Origin: Nesterenkonia massiliensis
GTDB taxonomy: Bacteria; Actinomycetota; Actinomycetes; Actinomycetales; Micrococcaceae
Assembly (NCBI RefSeq): GCF_000455245.1
Contig: NZ_HG005166.1
Span: 159,969 to 223,968, forward strand
Reading direction: 5' to 3'
Length of the DNA: 64,000 bases
In this document: one piece after another, positions 44,602 through 52,976 of the stretch
Layout of the letters: each line of letters opens with the position of its first letter
Numbering within the stretch: position 1 is the stretch's first letter
The notes under the pieces: model-generated
What the model saw: the letters and a program-made list of their open reading frames with translations, nothing else
Told to the model about the DNA's origin: nothing
Databases searched by the model: none
Position numbers and translations under genes: made by a program

Positions 44602-45290
44602 AGCCGGAGCAGATCGCCCAGCAGCTGAGCCAGGAGCAGGCGCAGCTGCCCGATGGGGTGCAGCTGCCAGGGGAGCATCAGCTGGCAGCACGCTTCGGCG
44701 TCACCCGCGCTGCGGTGCGATCAGCGTTGAGCATCTTGGAGTCCAGACACCTGATTCGCCGGGTTCGCGGGGCCGGGACCTTCACCAACCGGCCGGTGGA
44801 CCACTTGATCTCCGCGGCGTTGCCGCCCTCGCTGAGCGCCGGGATCACCGCTGCAGGCGGCACCGTGAAGAGCATCCTCAAAGATGTCACCGTGGTCACC
44901 GCAGGGCCCGAGCTGGCCGAGGCCCTCGAATGCGACCCGGGCGCGTCACTGACCCGGGTGCGGCGGCGCAGCTGGATCAATGACCGCATCGGTGCCTGTG
45001 CGCATATCTGGATCGCTCCAGAGGTGCTGGCCGAGGCTGAACTGGCGCTGCGGACCGTGGAGTCACTCTATGAGTCTCTGCGCATGGCAGGGCACCAGCC
45101 GGTACGCGCGCGCAGCCGGGTCTCCCACGTTTTCCCTCCTGACGAGGTGGAACAGATGCTGGAACTGCCCCAGCCCGAGCTGGTGCCGATGATCGAGACC
45201 CTCAGCCGTGATGCGCAGACCCAGCGTCCGCTGCTGTTCTCTCGAGGCTGGCACCGCCCAGATGTCATCCGGCTGACCGTTGAATGGTGA
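44598..45290 (+). CDS. phnF: GntR/HutC-family regulator, PhnF-like
   Basis: A 230-residue regulator: winged helix LPGEHQLAARFGVTRAAVRSALSILE (about 24-50) with HLIRRVRGAGTF, followed by a UTRA ligand-binding domain (about 75-230). It lies directly before the phosphonate genes, the usual position of PhnF, but is translationally coupled to tsaE by a 4-bp overlap. It probably represses the phn operon or senses a phosphonate-related ligand; this is inference from family and position. Confidence 0.82.
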   Translation: MKPEQIAQQLSQEQAQLPDGVQLPGEHQLAARFGVTRAAVRSALSILESRHLIRRVRGAGTFTNRPVDHLISAALPPSLSAGITAAGGTVKSILKDVTVVTAGPELAEALECDPGASLTRVRRRSWINDRIGACAHIWIAPEVLAEAELALRTVESLYESLRMAGHQPVRARSRVSHVFPPDEVEQMLELPQPELVPMIETLSRDAQTQRPLLFSRGWHRPDVIRLTVEW

Positions 45291-45378
45291 GCGGCCAGCC
45301 AGGCTCATGAGTTCGCCCTCTGGCGGGCCACGAGCGGAGAAACGGGACTTGTTGCCGATCCGCAACAGGTGACGGGAA

Positions 45379-45412
45379 GTTTACGAGTCCGTTCACCTCT
45401 GATTCACCCAAG
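45379..45412 (+). promoter_or_regulatory. PhoP-type (PHO box) direct repeats before phnG
   Basis: GTTCACCTCTG (45391-45401) and ATTCACCCAAG (45402-45412) are adjacent 11-bp direct units of the kind bound by PhoP in actinomycetes (GTTCACC core). A degenerate third unit GTTTACGAGTC lies just upstream (45379-45389). This suggests induction of the phn operon under phosphate limitation. Confidence 0.65.
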
Positions 45413-45451
45413 AGTCCCGGGGCAGCTACATGCCCTGAGCACACTGGGCTC

Positions 45452-46021
45452 ATGCCCGCCGACGCTGTTTCATCTGACACCGCTCCACCTGCCGCTGACT
45501 CGCCTTCTGCCCCGCCAGCTTCCGCCAGTGTTGGTGAGCCCAGCATTGATGAGCGTCAGCGCACCGCCCGAGTATTGGCCAATGCTCCTCTGGAGGAGCT
45601 CACCGAACTGTGGGAGAACTGGCCTGACCCTCCTGAGGTTCAGTATCTGCGCGGACCCGAAGCCGGGCTCGTAATGGTGCAGGGCCGGACCGGCGGAACC
45701 GGAGACCGATTCAATCTCGGCGAGGCGACTGTCACCCGCGCGACAGTTCTCATCCGCGACGCCGAACTGGGCACAGACCACACCGGCACAGCCTATGTAC
45801 TGGGCAGCCATCCCGATCATGCCGGTGTGGCCGCAATTTTTGATGCCCTGCTGCACTCGGCTCAGCGCCCCCGTGTCCTGAGCGACGTGATTGAGCCTTT
45901 GGAGCAGGCACAGGCGCAGCAAGAAGCACGACGCCGAGCCCAGGCGCGCAGCACGCTCGTGGACTTCTTCACCGTAGCGCGCGAAAACGCCGGACCTGAC
46001 GATGAAGAGGATGCGGAATGA
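45452..46021 (+). CDS. phnG: Carbon-phosphorus lyase complex subunit PhnG
   Basis: Part of the PhnGHIJ core complex. The conserved region begins near residue 33 (ERQRTARVLANAPLEELTELW) and includes GLVMVQGRTGGTGDRFNLGEATVTRATV and YVLGSHPDHAGVAAIFDAL. The first ~30 residues are a low-complexity Ala/Pro/Ser extension, giving 189 residues against about 150. It starts the phnGHIJKL series and overlaps phnH by 4 bp. Confidence 0.94.
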   Translation: MPADAVSSDTAPPAADSPSAPPASASVGEPSIDERQRTARVLANAPLEELTELWENWPDPPEVQYLRGPEAGLVMVQGRTGGTGDRFNLGEATVTRATVLIRDAELGTDHTGTAYVLGSHPDHAGVAAIFDALLHSAQRPRVLSDVIEPLEQAQAQQEARRRAQARSTLVDFFTVARENAGPDDEEDAE

Positions 46022-46677
46022 GAGCAGCCGAGAATTACCTGCCCGGATTCGCCGATCCAGTCCACGACGCCCAACAGACCTTCCGGGCGGTACTGGAGGC
46101 CATGTCCCGCCCAGGCACAACCTATGAGGTGGCACCGGCGGTCCAAGAAACCCTGCGCGCCCCGGGACCGCTAGGCGCAGCAGCCGGGGCCGTGATCCTC
46201 ACCCTCTGCGATGAGCAGACTCCGGTCTGGCTGGATGATCAGCTGCGAGAAACCGGCACTGTGGAGTCATGGCTTCGATTCCACACCGGCGCTCGGATCG
46301 TTGAGGACCCCGCCGAGGCGATGTTCGTCGTCGTCGCTGACCCTGCCCACGCCCCGGACCTGAACGCTCTGGCCTGCGGCACCGACGAGGAACCGCATAT
46401 CTCCGCCACCGTGGTGATCGACACCCCGGCACTCGACACCCCGGCACTCGATATGCCGCCAGCCGATCCCGCAGCCACTTTCAGGATCGCAGGCCCAGGC
46501 ATCAAGGGGCAGGCCACGCTCACCATCGCAGGCCTCGGGGCAGGATTCCTCGACCAGTGGCAGGTCAACCACTCCCGGTTCCCGCGCGGCGTCGATCTTA
46601 TTCTCACTGACCACACCAGCGTGCGCGCCCTGCCACGCACCACTGAGCTCACGGCACTGGAAGGGAGGGCCCACTGA
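46018..46677 (+). CDS. phnH: Carbon-phosphorus lyase complex subunit PhnH
   Basis: PhnH is a PLP-transferase-like structural subunit needed for the C-P lyase complex. The N-terminus YLPGFADPVHDAQQTFRAVLEAMSRPG and the later GPGIKGQATL region and C-terminal NHSRFPRGVDLILTD are typical. At about residues 135-149 it contains a D-T-P-A-L repeat coded by a 15-bp tandem duplication. It overlaps phnG and abuts phnI (TGATG). Confidence 0.93.
   Translation: MRAAENYLPGFADPVHDAQQTFRAVLEAMSRPGTTYEVAPAVQETLRAPGPLGAAAGAVILTLCDEQTPVWLDDQLRETGTVESWLRFHTGARIVEDPAEAMFVVVADPAHAPDLNALACGTDEEPHISATVVIDTPALDTPALDMPPADPAATFRIAGPGIKGQATLTIAGLGAGFLDQWQVNHSRFPRGVDLILTDHTSVRALPRTTELTALEGRAH
46420..46464 (+). repeat. 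15-bp tandem repeat in phnH
   Basis: GACACCCCGGCACTC is repeated exactly at 46420-46434 and 46435-46449, and a diverged third unit follows at 46450-46464. The units are in frame and lie between conserved parts of PhnH. Confidence 0.8.
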
Positions 46678-47816
46678 TGTATGTGGCAGTCAAAGGCGGT
46701 GAAAAGGCCATCGCCAACGCCCATGCCCTGCTGGCACAGCGCGGCAGCGGTAAGGACGCTCGGATCGGCTGGCGTCAGGTGCGTGACCAGATGGGCGTGC
46801 TGATCTCCCGGGTGATGGCCGAAGGGTCCCTCTATGACCCGGACCTGGCAGCCAAAGCGCTGCTGCAGGCCCAGGGCGATGTGCTGGAGGCGGTGACACT
46901 GCTGCGCTCCTACCGCACCACGCTGCCGCGCTTCGGTACGACGACGCCGCTGGACACCTCTGCGCTGCCAGCCGAGCGCAGAATCTCCGCCACGTTCAAG
47001 GATCTTCCCGGTGGCCAGCAGTTAGGGGCCACCTTCGATTACACCCACCGGCTGCTCGCCGATGATCTGCCGACACCACAACCACCGGCCGCAGAGGCTA
47101 CCGAGGAGGAAGTGGCGATGCCTCGCATCACTGATCTCCTCGGCGTCGACGCTCTGATCGAGCCCGACCGTCCCGAGGGGTGGAGCGACCCCGAGCCTGC
47201 GGATCTCACCCGGGAACCCACGGTGTATCCGATGTCGCGGGCTGAACGGCTCCAAGCACTGGCCCGCGGAGACGAAGGGTTCCTGCTCTCTTTGGGATAC
47301 TCCACCCAGCGCGGCTTCGGCCGGACGCATCCGTTCGCCGGAGAAGTGCGCGTGGGTGAGGTGGAAGTCAGCTTCGAGGCTCCTGAGCTGGGATTCGAGG
47401 TGCCCATCGGTCGTATGGAGGTCACCGACTGCCAGATGATCAACCAGTTCGTAGGCAGCGCGGAACAGCCTCCGCAGTTCACCCGCGGCTACGGCCTGGT
47501 CTTCGGACGGGGTGAGCGCAAAGCGATGTCGATGTCGTTGGTGGACAGGGCGCTGCGCGCCGAGGAGTTCGGAGAACGGCAGGTATCACCTGCCCAGGAC
47601 GAAGAGTTTGTGCTCAGCCACGCGGACAATGTCCAGGCCACCGGTTTCGTGGAACACCTAAAGCTGCCGCACTACGTGGACTTTCAGGGCGAACTGGTCC
47701 TGCTGCGACAGCTTCGCCGGGAGTTTGAAGAGCGCAGGGAGTTAGAAGAGCGGCAGGAATCCGAGCAGCGCCGTCAGGCTGAGCAGCAGGACAAGAAGGA
47801 GACCGCACATGGCTGA
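46677..47816 (+). CDS. phnI: Carbon-phosphorus lyase complex subunit PhnI
   Basis: PhnI, with PhnG, PhnH and PhnL, replaces the adenine of ATP by the phosphonate to give ribose 5-triphosphate 1-phosphonate. Family motifs include MYVAVKGGEKAIANAHALL, VMAEGSLYDPDLAAKAL, GYSTQRGFGRTHPFAGE and DRALRAEEFGE. The 379 residues end in a Glu/Gln/Arg-rich coiled coil. It overlaps phnJ by 8 bp. Confidence 0.95.
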   Translation: MYVAVKGGEKAIANAHALLAQRGSGKDARIGWRQVRDQMGVLISRVMAEGSLYDPDLAAKALLQAQGDVLEAVTLLRSYRTTLPRFGTTTPLDTSALPAERRISATFKDLPGGQQLGATFDYTHRLLADDLPTPQPPAAEATEEEVAMPRITDLLGVDALIEPDRPEGWSDPEPADLTREPTVYPMSRAERLQALARGDEGFLLSLGYSTQRGFGRTHPFAGEVRVGEVEVSFEAPELGFEVPIGRMEVTDCQMINQFVGSAEQPPQFTRGYGLVFGRGERKAMSMSLVDRALRAEEFGERQVSPAQDEEFVLSHADNVQATGFVEHLKLPHYVDFQGELVLLRQLRREFEERRELEERQESEQRRQAEQQDKKETAHG

Positions 47817-48678
47817 GCCGCGCATCGTCTACAACGAGGGCTACCTGGATGAGCAGACCAAACGCGTAGTGCGCCGCGCCCTGCTCAAAGGCGTAGCCGT
47901 ACCGGGTTTCCAGGTTCCTTTCGCGTCTCGGGAGGTCCCCATGCCGCGCGGTTGGGGCACCGGCGGGGTGCAGGTCACTGCAGCTGTCATTGGGCCCGAG
48001 GACACTTTGAAGGTCATCGACCAGGGTGCCGATGACACCACTAATGCGGTGTCTATCCGACAGTTCTTTGAGAAAGTCGTGAACGTCCACACCACCACGC
48101 ACACCGAGGCGGCCACTATCATCCAGACCCGCCACCGCATCCCCGAGACACCGTTGGCCGAGGGCCAGATCATGGTCTACCAGGTGCCGATTCCCGAGCC
48201 CTTACGGTTCCTAGAACCCCGTGAAACTGAGACCCGGCGGCTGCATGCGCTGGAGGAGTACGGGCTGATGTACGTCAAGCTTTATGAGGACATCGCCCGC
48301 TATGGGCATTTCGTCACTACCTATGACTACCCGGTGATGGTCAATGGGCGGTATGTCACCGCGCCGTCGCCAATTCCCAGTTTTGATAACCCCAAGATGC
48401 ATCAGAGCCCCGCACTGCAGCTCTTCGGCGCCGGACGGGAGAAGCGCATCTACGCGATCCCGCCCTATACCGACGTTGAAAGCCTGGGGTTTGAGGACTA
48501 CCCCTTTGAGCCGCAGCGCTTTGAACAGCCCTGCCAGATCTGCGGTGCTGAAGACGTCTATCTGGATGAAGTCGTGATGGATGACGCCGGAGCCGTGATG
48601 TACGTCTGTTCGGATACCGACTACTGCCAGAAGACCGCGGAGGCAGCAGCTGCTGCCGGACAGGAGATCCCGGTATGA
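47809..48678 (+). CDS. phnJ: Alpha-D-ribose 1-methylphosphonate 5-phosphate C-P lyase
   Basis: The radical-SAM enzyme that breaks the C-P bond. The cluster cysteines are in the family spacing: Cys242, Cys245, Cys267 and Cys273 (C-x2-C-x21-C-x5-C), each one residue beyond the E. coli positions. Gly33 corresponds to the glycyl-radical site (VPGFQVPFASRE). The 289 residues are complete, so catalysis looks intact. The stop overlaps the phnK start. Confidence 0.97.
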   Translation: MAEPRIVYNEGYLDEQTKRVVRRALLKGVAVPGFQVPFASREVPMPRGWGTGGVQVTAAVIGPEDTLKVIDQGADDTTNAVSIRQFFEKVVNVHTTTHTEAATIIQTRHRIPETPLAEGQIMVYQVPIPEPLRFLEPRETETRRLHALEEYGLMYVKLYEDIARYGHFVTTYDYPVMVNGRYVTAPSPIPSFDNPKMHQSPALQLFGAGREKRIYAIPPYTDVESLGFEDYPFEPQRFEQPCQICGAEDVYLDEVVMDDAGAVMYVCSDTDYCQKTAEAAAAAGQEIPV

Positions 48679-48719
48679 GCCTGCACGGTATGAGCCTGCA
48701 CAGTATGAGCCTGCACAGT
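48675..48719 (+). repeat. Triplicated 15-bp start region of phnK
   Basis: Three 15-bp units at 48675, 48690 and 48705 each begin ATGAGCCTGCAC, so the gene carries three consecutive in-frame start codons. The first two units end GGT and AGT, the third AGT. Confidence 0.85.
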
Positions 48720-49520
48720 GATGCCGATGAGTCCGCGCTGCTGACCGTTGAGGGCGCCGGTCACCGGTATGGACAGCAGTTCGGCTGTCAGGACGTCAGC
48801 TTCGATCTGTGGCCCGGTGAGGTGCTGGCCATCGTGGGGGAGTCCGGATCCGGTAAATCCACACTGCTGGGCATGCTCTCGCAGCGGCTGACTACCGATG
48901 AGGGAACCATCCGGTACCGTCCGGCTGATTCGAGCGGCATCACGGCCACGGCCGGGGCAGTTGACTTAGCCTCGCTGAGTGAGCGCGACATCAGACGGCT
49001 CTGGCGCACCGAATGGGGTTTCGTCCACCAGAACGCCGCTGACGGACTCCGCATGCACATCAGCGCCGGGGGCAATATCTGCGAGCCCCTCATGGCCAAC
49101 GGTGCACGCCACTACGGCCAACTCCGGGCCCAGGCCGAGCACTGGCTCGAACGGGTGGAGATCCCCTCCCACCGGATCGATGACACCCCGGCCACCTTCT
49201 CCGGAGGGATGCGCCAGCGGCTGCAGATCGCACGCAACCTGGTGTTCGCACCTCGGCTGGTCTTCATGGATGAGCCCACCAGCGGTCTGGACGTCTCCGT
49301 GCAGGCCCGGCTGCTTGATCTGATCCGCTCCCTGGTTGCTGATCTGGGGCTCTCGGTCATCATCGTCACCCATGATCTCGCGGTAGCTCGGCTGATCTCA
49401 CACCGCACTCTGGTGATGAAGGACGGCGTCGTCATCGAATCCGGGCTTACCGACCGGGTGCTCGATGACCCGCAGGCCGCCTATACCCAGCTCCTCGTCT
49501 CCTCGATCCTGCAAGGATGA
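48675..49520 (+). CDS. phnK: Phosphonate C-P lyase ABC-type protein PhnK
   Basis: An ABC ATPase-like subunit that binds the PhnGHIJ core. Walker A GESGSGKST is at residues 55-63, the signature is TFSGGMRQRLQIARN and Walker B LVFMDEPTSGLD. The first 15 residues are three copies of a pentapeptide beginning Met-Ser-Leu-His, coded by a 15-bp triplication; which Met is used is unclear, and the GGAG at 48662-48665 favours the first. It overlaps phnJ and phnL by 4 bp each. Confidence 0.94.
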   Translation: MSLHGMSLHSMSLHSDADESALLTVEGAGHRYGQQFGCQDVSFDLWPGEVLAIVGESGSGKSTLLGMLSQRLTTDEGTIRYRPADSSGITATAGAVDLASLSERDIRRLWRTEWGFVHQNAADGLRMHISAGGNICEPLMANGARHYGQLRAQAEHWLERVEIPSHRIDDTPATFSGGMRQRLQIARNLVFAPRLVFMDEPTSGLDVSVQARLLDLIRSLVADLGLSVIIVTHDLAVARLISHRTLVMKDGVVIESGLTDRVLDDPQAAYTQLLVSSILQG

Positions 49521-50260
49521 ACCCCATGGCGCACCAGATGGCCGCTGAGCCGGTCCTGTCCGTTCGTGACATCAGCAAGACCTTCACCCTGCACCTGCAG
49601 GGCGCACAGGTCATGCCCGTGCTGCACCGGCTCAGCTTCGACGTCCCGCGCGGGTCCTGCGTGGTCTTAGGCGGTGAGTCCGGGGCCGGCAAGAGCACCG
49701 TGATGAAGATGGTCTACGGCAGCTACGGCACTGACTCCGGGAAAATCCTGCTTTCCCACGCCGATGGTGTGCTGGACCTGGCGGCTGCCCAGCCCCGCCA
49801 GGTCCTGGCCGCCCGACGGGGCACTATGGGGTATGTGAGCCAGTTTCTGCGCGCGGTGCCCAGGGTGCCCGCTCTTGAGGTGGTCGCTGAGCCGCTGCGC
49901 GAGCGCGGGGTGTCCGCTTCCCAGGCTCAGCAGCAGGCTGCGGACATGCTGGCGCGGCTGAGTATCCCGCAGCGGCTGTGGAGCCTTCCCCCGGCCACCT
50001 TCTCCGGCGGCGAGCAGCAGCGGGTCAATGTCGCGCGAGGATTCATTGCGCCCTATCCGCTGCTGCTTCTGGATGAGCCCACTGCATCGTTGGACGCCCG
50101 CAACCGCGAGGTAGTCATCGAGCTGATGCGCGAACGTCTTGCCCAGGGCGTGGGCATGCTGGCGATCTTCCATGATGCCCAGGTGCGCCGAGCCGTCGCC
50201 GATGCTGTGGTGGATGTACAGGCCGCAGCCAGCGTAGCCGCCGGATCGGTCAGCGCCTGA
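49517..50260 (+). CDS. phnL: Phosphonate C-P lyase ABC-type protein PhnL
   Basis: Second ABC-type subunit of C-P lyase. Walker A GGESGAGKST lies at about 52-61, the signature TFSGGEQQRVNVARGF and Walker B LLLDEPTASLD. The 247 residues are complete. An in-frame ATG at 49526 is an alternative start. It overlaps phnK by 4 bp and the DUF1045 gene by 1 bp (TGATG). Confidence 0.94.
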   Translation: MNPMAHQMAAEPVLSVRDISKTFTLHLQGAQVMPVLHRLSFDVPRGSCVVLGGESGAGKSTVMKMVYGSYGTDSGKILLSHADGVLDLAAAQPRQVLAARRGTMGYVSQFLRAVPRVPALEVVAEPLRERGVSASQAQQQAADMLARLSIPQRLWSLPPATFSGGEQQRVNVARGFIAPYPLLLLDEPTASLDARNREVVIELMRERLAQGVGMLAIFHDAQVRRAVADAVVDVQAAASVAAGSVSA

Positions 50261-51006
50261 TGACCAGGTACGCGATCTACGCGGTCCCGGGTGCACTGGG
50301 AGCCCACGATGACGCCGCGGCGGTGTCACTGCGAGCAGCAGCCGAGACCTGGTACGCCCGCAAGGACTTCAGCGAGCTCACCGTCAGCGCCCGGCGCTAT
50401 GGCTTCCACGCCACGCTGAAGGCACCGTTCAGGCTGGCTGCCGGGCACACCGAAGCTGAGCTGCAGGATGCGTTGACTCGCTTCGCCGCAGCCCGTACGG
50501 AGCTGGTCATACCAGCACTGTCCCCGCGTCCGCTCGGCGCGTTCCGGGCGATGCTGCCAACCGGTGACCTCAGCAGTATCAACGCTCTGGCAGAAGAGAC
50601 CGTGCGCGAGTTCGATCACTTCCGCGCACCGCTGAGCCGCGAGGACATTGGCCGACGCAGACCAGCGGAGCTCTCATTGCGCCAGCGCGAACTGTTCTGG
50701 CAATGGGGGTACCCCTACGTATACGACGAGTTCCGCTTCCACCTGACCCTGACGGATGCGCTGCCACCCCACCGGGCCCACGAGGTCGACGCCGCGCTGG
50801 CGGATCATTTCGCTGATGTCACCGGTCAGGACGTGGCCCTGCGGTCTGTAGTGATCGCCGTCGAACCGGACTCGGTTGAATCCACCCCCGTTGAATCCAC
50901 CCCCGGTGAATCAGCCCCCGCTGGATCCAGCTCCGCTGAATCCGCCCCCGCCGCGCCCTTCGAGATCCTCTCTGTTCATCCCTTCGCGCCCACCATCACC
51001 ACCTGA
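50260..51006 (+). CDS. DUF1045 phosphonate metabolism protein, 2H phosphoesterase-like
   Basis: A 248-residue protein of the family repeatedly found in phosphonate operons. Two HxTx motifs, His50 (GFHATLKAP) and His161 (RFHLTLTD), are the signature of 2H cyclic phosphodiesterases. phnP, the usual cyclic phosphodiesterase of the pathway, is absent from the cluster, so this protein may open the ribosyl 1,2-cyclic phosphate made by PhnJ; this is inference. The tail (about 206-231) is built of five-residue repeats such as V-E-S-T-P. Confidence 0.82.
   Translation: MTRYAIYAVPGALGAHDDAAAVSLRAAAETWYARKDFSELTVSARRYGFHATLKAPFRLAAGHTEAELQDALTRFAAARTELVIPALSPRPLGAFRAMLPTGDLSSINALAEETVREFDHFRAPLSREDIGRRRPAELSLRQRELFWQWGYPYVYDEFRFHLTLTDALPPHRAHEVDAALADHFADVTGQDVALRSVVIAVEPDSVESTPVESTPGESAPAGSSSAESAPAAPFEILSVHPFAPTITT
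50875..50949 (+). repeat. Five 15-bp tandem units at the 3' end of the DUF1045 gene
   Basis: Units at 50875, 50890, 50905, 50920 and 50935 decay from two identical copies of GTTGAATCCACCCCC to diverged forms. They encode a disordered Glu/Ser/Pro-rich linker after the last conserved strand. Confidence 0.85.
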
Positions 51007-51020
51007 GGAATGTGCCTGCT

Positions 51021-52196
51021 ATGTCTTTGGTCCTAAACAACGCCCGGATCCTGCTTGCCGATCAGATCATCCATGGATCACTGCGCATGGAGGATGGCCT
51101 GATCGCTGAGATCTCCGAAGATCCCCAGCTGCCTGGTGACCGCCGTGAGGATCTGGCTGAGGAGCTGCTGATGCCCGGCCTGGTCGAGGTGCACACCGAC
51201 CAGGTCGAGACTCACTATCAGCCTCGGCCCAAGCGGTTCTGGGATCCCATCCCGGCCGTCATTGCCCATGATGCCCAAATGGCCGCCTCCGGAATGACCA
51301 CGGTGCTCGACGCCGTTCGCATCGGCACCGGCCCGCTGGACGGAAACAATATGGCACGCAGCGCCCAGACGCTGGTGGACGCCGTCGTTCATGCCGCAGA
51401 TTCCGGTCTGCTGCGAGCAGATCACTTCATCCACCTGCGCTGTGAGGTCTCCACCCCCGACGTCGTCGAGGTGTTCGACGAGGTTGGCACCCACGAGAGG
51501 GTCCGGATGGTCTCTCTGATGGACCACACCCCGGGCCAGCGGCAGTACGCCGATGTGGAGGCCTTCCGCACCTATATGATCGGCAAGGGCCGGCTGAACA
51601 ACGCGACATTCGACGATCATGTGCAGGAACTCCACCGACTCTCCGCCGAATTCGCCGACACTCATCGCCAGCAGATGGCCCACCGTGCGGTCACTCGCGG
51701 GATCACCATGGCAGCCCACGACGACGCCACCGAAGCTCATGTTGATGAGTCTGCAGCCTTAGGCGTGCGGATCTCAGAGTTCCCCACCACCGTGGAGGCT
51801 GCTCGGGCAGCGCGCGAAGCCGGCCAGCTCGTAGTGATGGGTGCTCCCAATATTGTCCGCGGCGGCTCCCACTCCGGGAATGTGGCGGCCACCGAGTTAC
51901 TCAGCCACGGTCTGTTGGACATCATCTCCAGCGACTACGTGCCCGCCAGTCCGCTGCAGGCGGCCTTCCTCCTGGTGGCTCGGGGCGACCTGAGCCTGCC
52001 GGAGGCCTCCCGGCTGATCAGCGCCAATCCGGCCCGTTCCATCGGTTTGGAGGACCGCGGCGTGATCGCACCGGGCATGCGGGCTGATCTGATCCGTGTG
52101 CATGCCTACGACGGCGCTCCTGATGACCAGCACCCGCTCGGCTCTCCGGTGCCCATTGTGCGCGGTGTGTGGCGTGAGGGACTGCGGGTGGCATGA
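51021..52196 (+). CDS. phnM: Alpha-D-ribose 1-methylphosphonate 5-triphosphate diphosphatase
   Basis: Amidohydrolase-fold enzyme that removes pyrophosphate before the PhnJ step. Metal-site region MPGLVEVHTDQVETHYQPRP near residue 50, then HTPGQRQY and the C-terminal ISSDYVPASPLQAAF are family features. ATG 51021 (391 residues) is preferred over GTG 51012 because GAGGA at 51005-51009 is correctly spaced for it. It overlaps phnN by 4 bp. Confidence 0.95.
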   Translation: MSLVLNNARILLADQIIHGSLRMEDGLIAEISEDPQLPGDRREDLAEELLMPGLVEVHTDQVETHYQPRPKRFWDPIPAVIAHDAQMAASGMTTVLDAVRIGTGPLDGNNMARSAQTLVDAVVHAADSGLLRADHFIHLRCEVSTPDVVEVFDEVGTHERVRMVSLMDHTPGQRQYADVEAFRTYMIGKGRLNNATFDDHVQELHRLSAEFADTHRQQMAHRAVTRGITMAAHDDATEAHVDESAALGVRISEFPTTVEAARAAREAGQLVVMGAPNIVRGGSHSGNVAATELLSHGLLDIISSDYVPASPLQAAFLLVARGDLSLPEASRLISANPARSIGLEDRGVIAPGMRADLIRVHAYDGAPDDQHPLGSPVPIVRGVWREGLRVA

Positions 52197-52735
52197 GCGG
52201 GGTCTTCGTAGGGGTAGTCGGTCCTTCCGGTGCCGGTAAGGACGCAGTGCTGCGGTATGCCCAGCGCAGGCTTGAACCCGAGGGGTTCCTCTTCCCACGT
52301 CGGGTGATCACCCGGATGGCCGGCGATGCTGAGGACAGCGAGCATGTCAGCGTGCCACGATTCGCAGAACTCGAAGCTGCAGGTGCCTTCGCTCTGTCCT
52401 GGAAGGCGCACCACCTGCAGTACGGGATCCCGGCCGAAACCTTAGAACAGGTCAGCGCCGGGGCGGTGGTGGTCGGAAATCTCTCCCGCACTGTGCTGGG
52501 GCAGCTCAGCACGCGCTTCGCTCGGGCTCGGGTTGTGCGCATCACCGTAGCTGAGAATGTGCGCCGGGCACGGATCATTGCCCGCGGGCGGGAGGACTAC
52601 GCCGCGCTGGCGGCGCGTTTGAACCGGCCCGATCCTGCGCCTGACTTTCCGGTGGATCTGGAGATCATCAATAGCGGCACGCTGAATGAGGCAGGAGATC
52701 AGTTGGTGGCCTATCTCCGGGAGGCAGCGAACTAG
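52193..52735 (+). CDS. phnN: Ribose 1,5-bisphosphate phosphokinase
   Basis: Makes phosphoribosyl pyrophosphate from ribose 1,5-bisphosphate, returning the C-P lyase product to metabolism. The P-loop GPSGAGKD is at residues 10-17; FPRRVITR and FALSWKAHHLQYGIP follow, as in guanylate-kinase-like PhnN. The 180 residues are full length. It is the last gene of the catalytic operon. Confidence 0.93.
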   Translation: MSGVFVGVVGPSGAGKDAVLRYAQRRLEPEGFLFPRRVITRMAGDAEDSEHVSVPRFAELEAAGAFALSWKAHHLQYGIPAETLEQVSAGAVVVGNLSRTVLGQLSTRFARARVVRITVAENVRRARIIARGREDYAALAARLNRPDPAPDFPVDLEIINSGTLNEAGDQLVAYLREAAN

Positions 52736-52766
52736 AGCGTTCCAGTATTTAGTGCGCTCTGTGTTT

Positions 52767-52786
52767 CGTGATGCCCGTCACGTTTT
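52767..52786 (+). terminator. Weak hairpin with T-run after phnN
   Basis: CGTGA and TCACG form a 5-bp stem at about 52767-52782, followed by TTTT. It is weak but correctly placed to end phnG-phnN. Confidence 0.35.
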
Positions 52787-52814
52787 AGTGGGTATTTTAT
52801 GGAACGTCTAGGGC

Positions 52815-52848
52815 TGTTTCTGCAGTGTTCACTTTCTGGTTGCCTGAG
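52815..52848 (+). promoter_or_regulatory. Candidate PHO box before phnD
   Basis: TGTTTCTGCAG, TGTTCACTTTC and TGGTTGCCTGA (52815, 52826, 52837) align in an 11-bp register. The central GTTCAC matches the PHO box core seen before phnG. It lies 130 bp before phnD in a 241-bp gap without a convincing gene. Confidence 0.45.
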
Positions 52849-52976
52849 ATTCCCTCATCCTCAACGTTGCGAGCCCAGAGTGTTCTAGGCGCCGTCGTGC
52901 CCTGTGCAGTCCTGCCCAGCCCGGCGCTGAATTACTCCCACATTACGCAATACCGACACTCTGGAAGAGGAAACGG

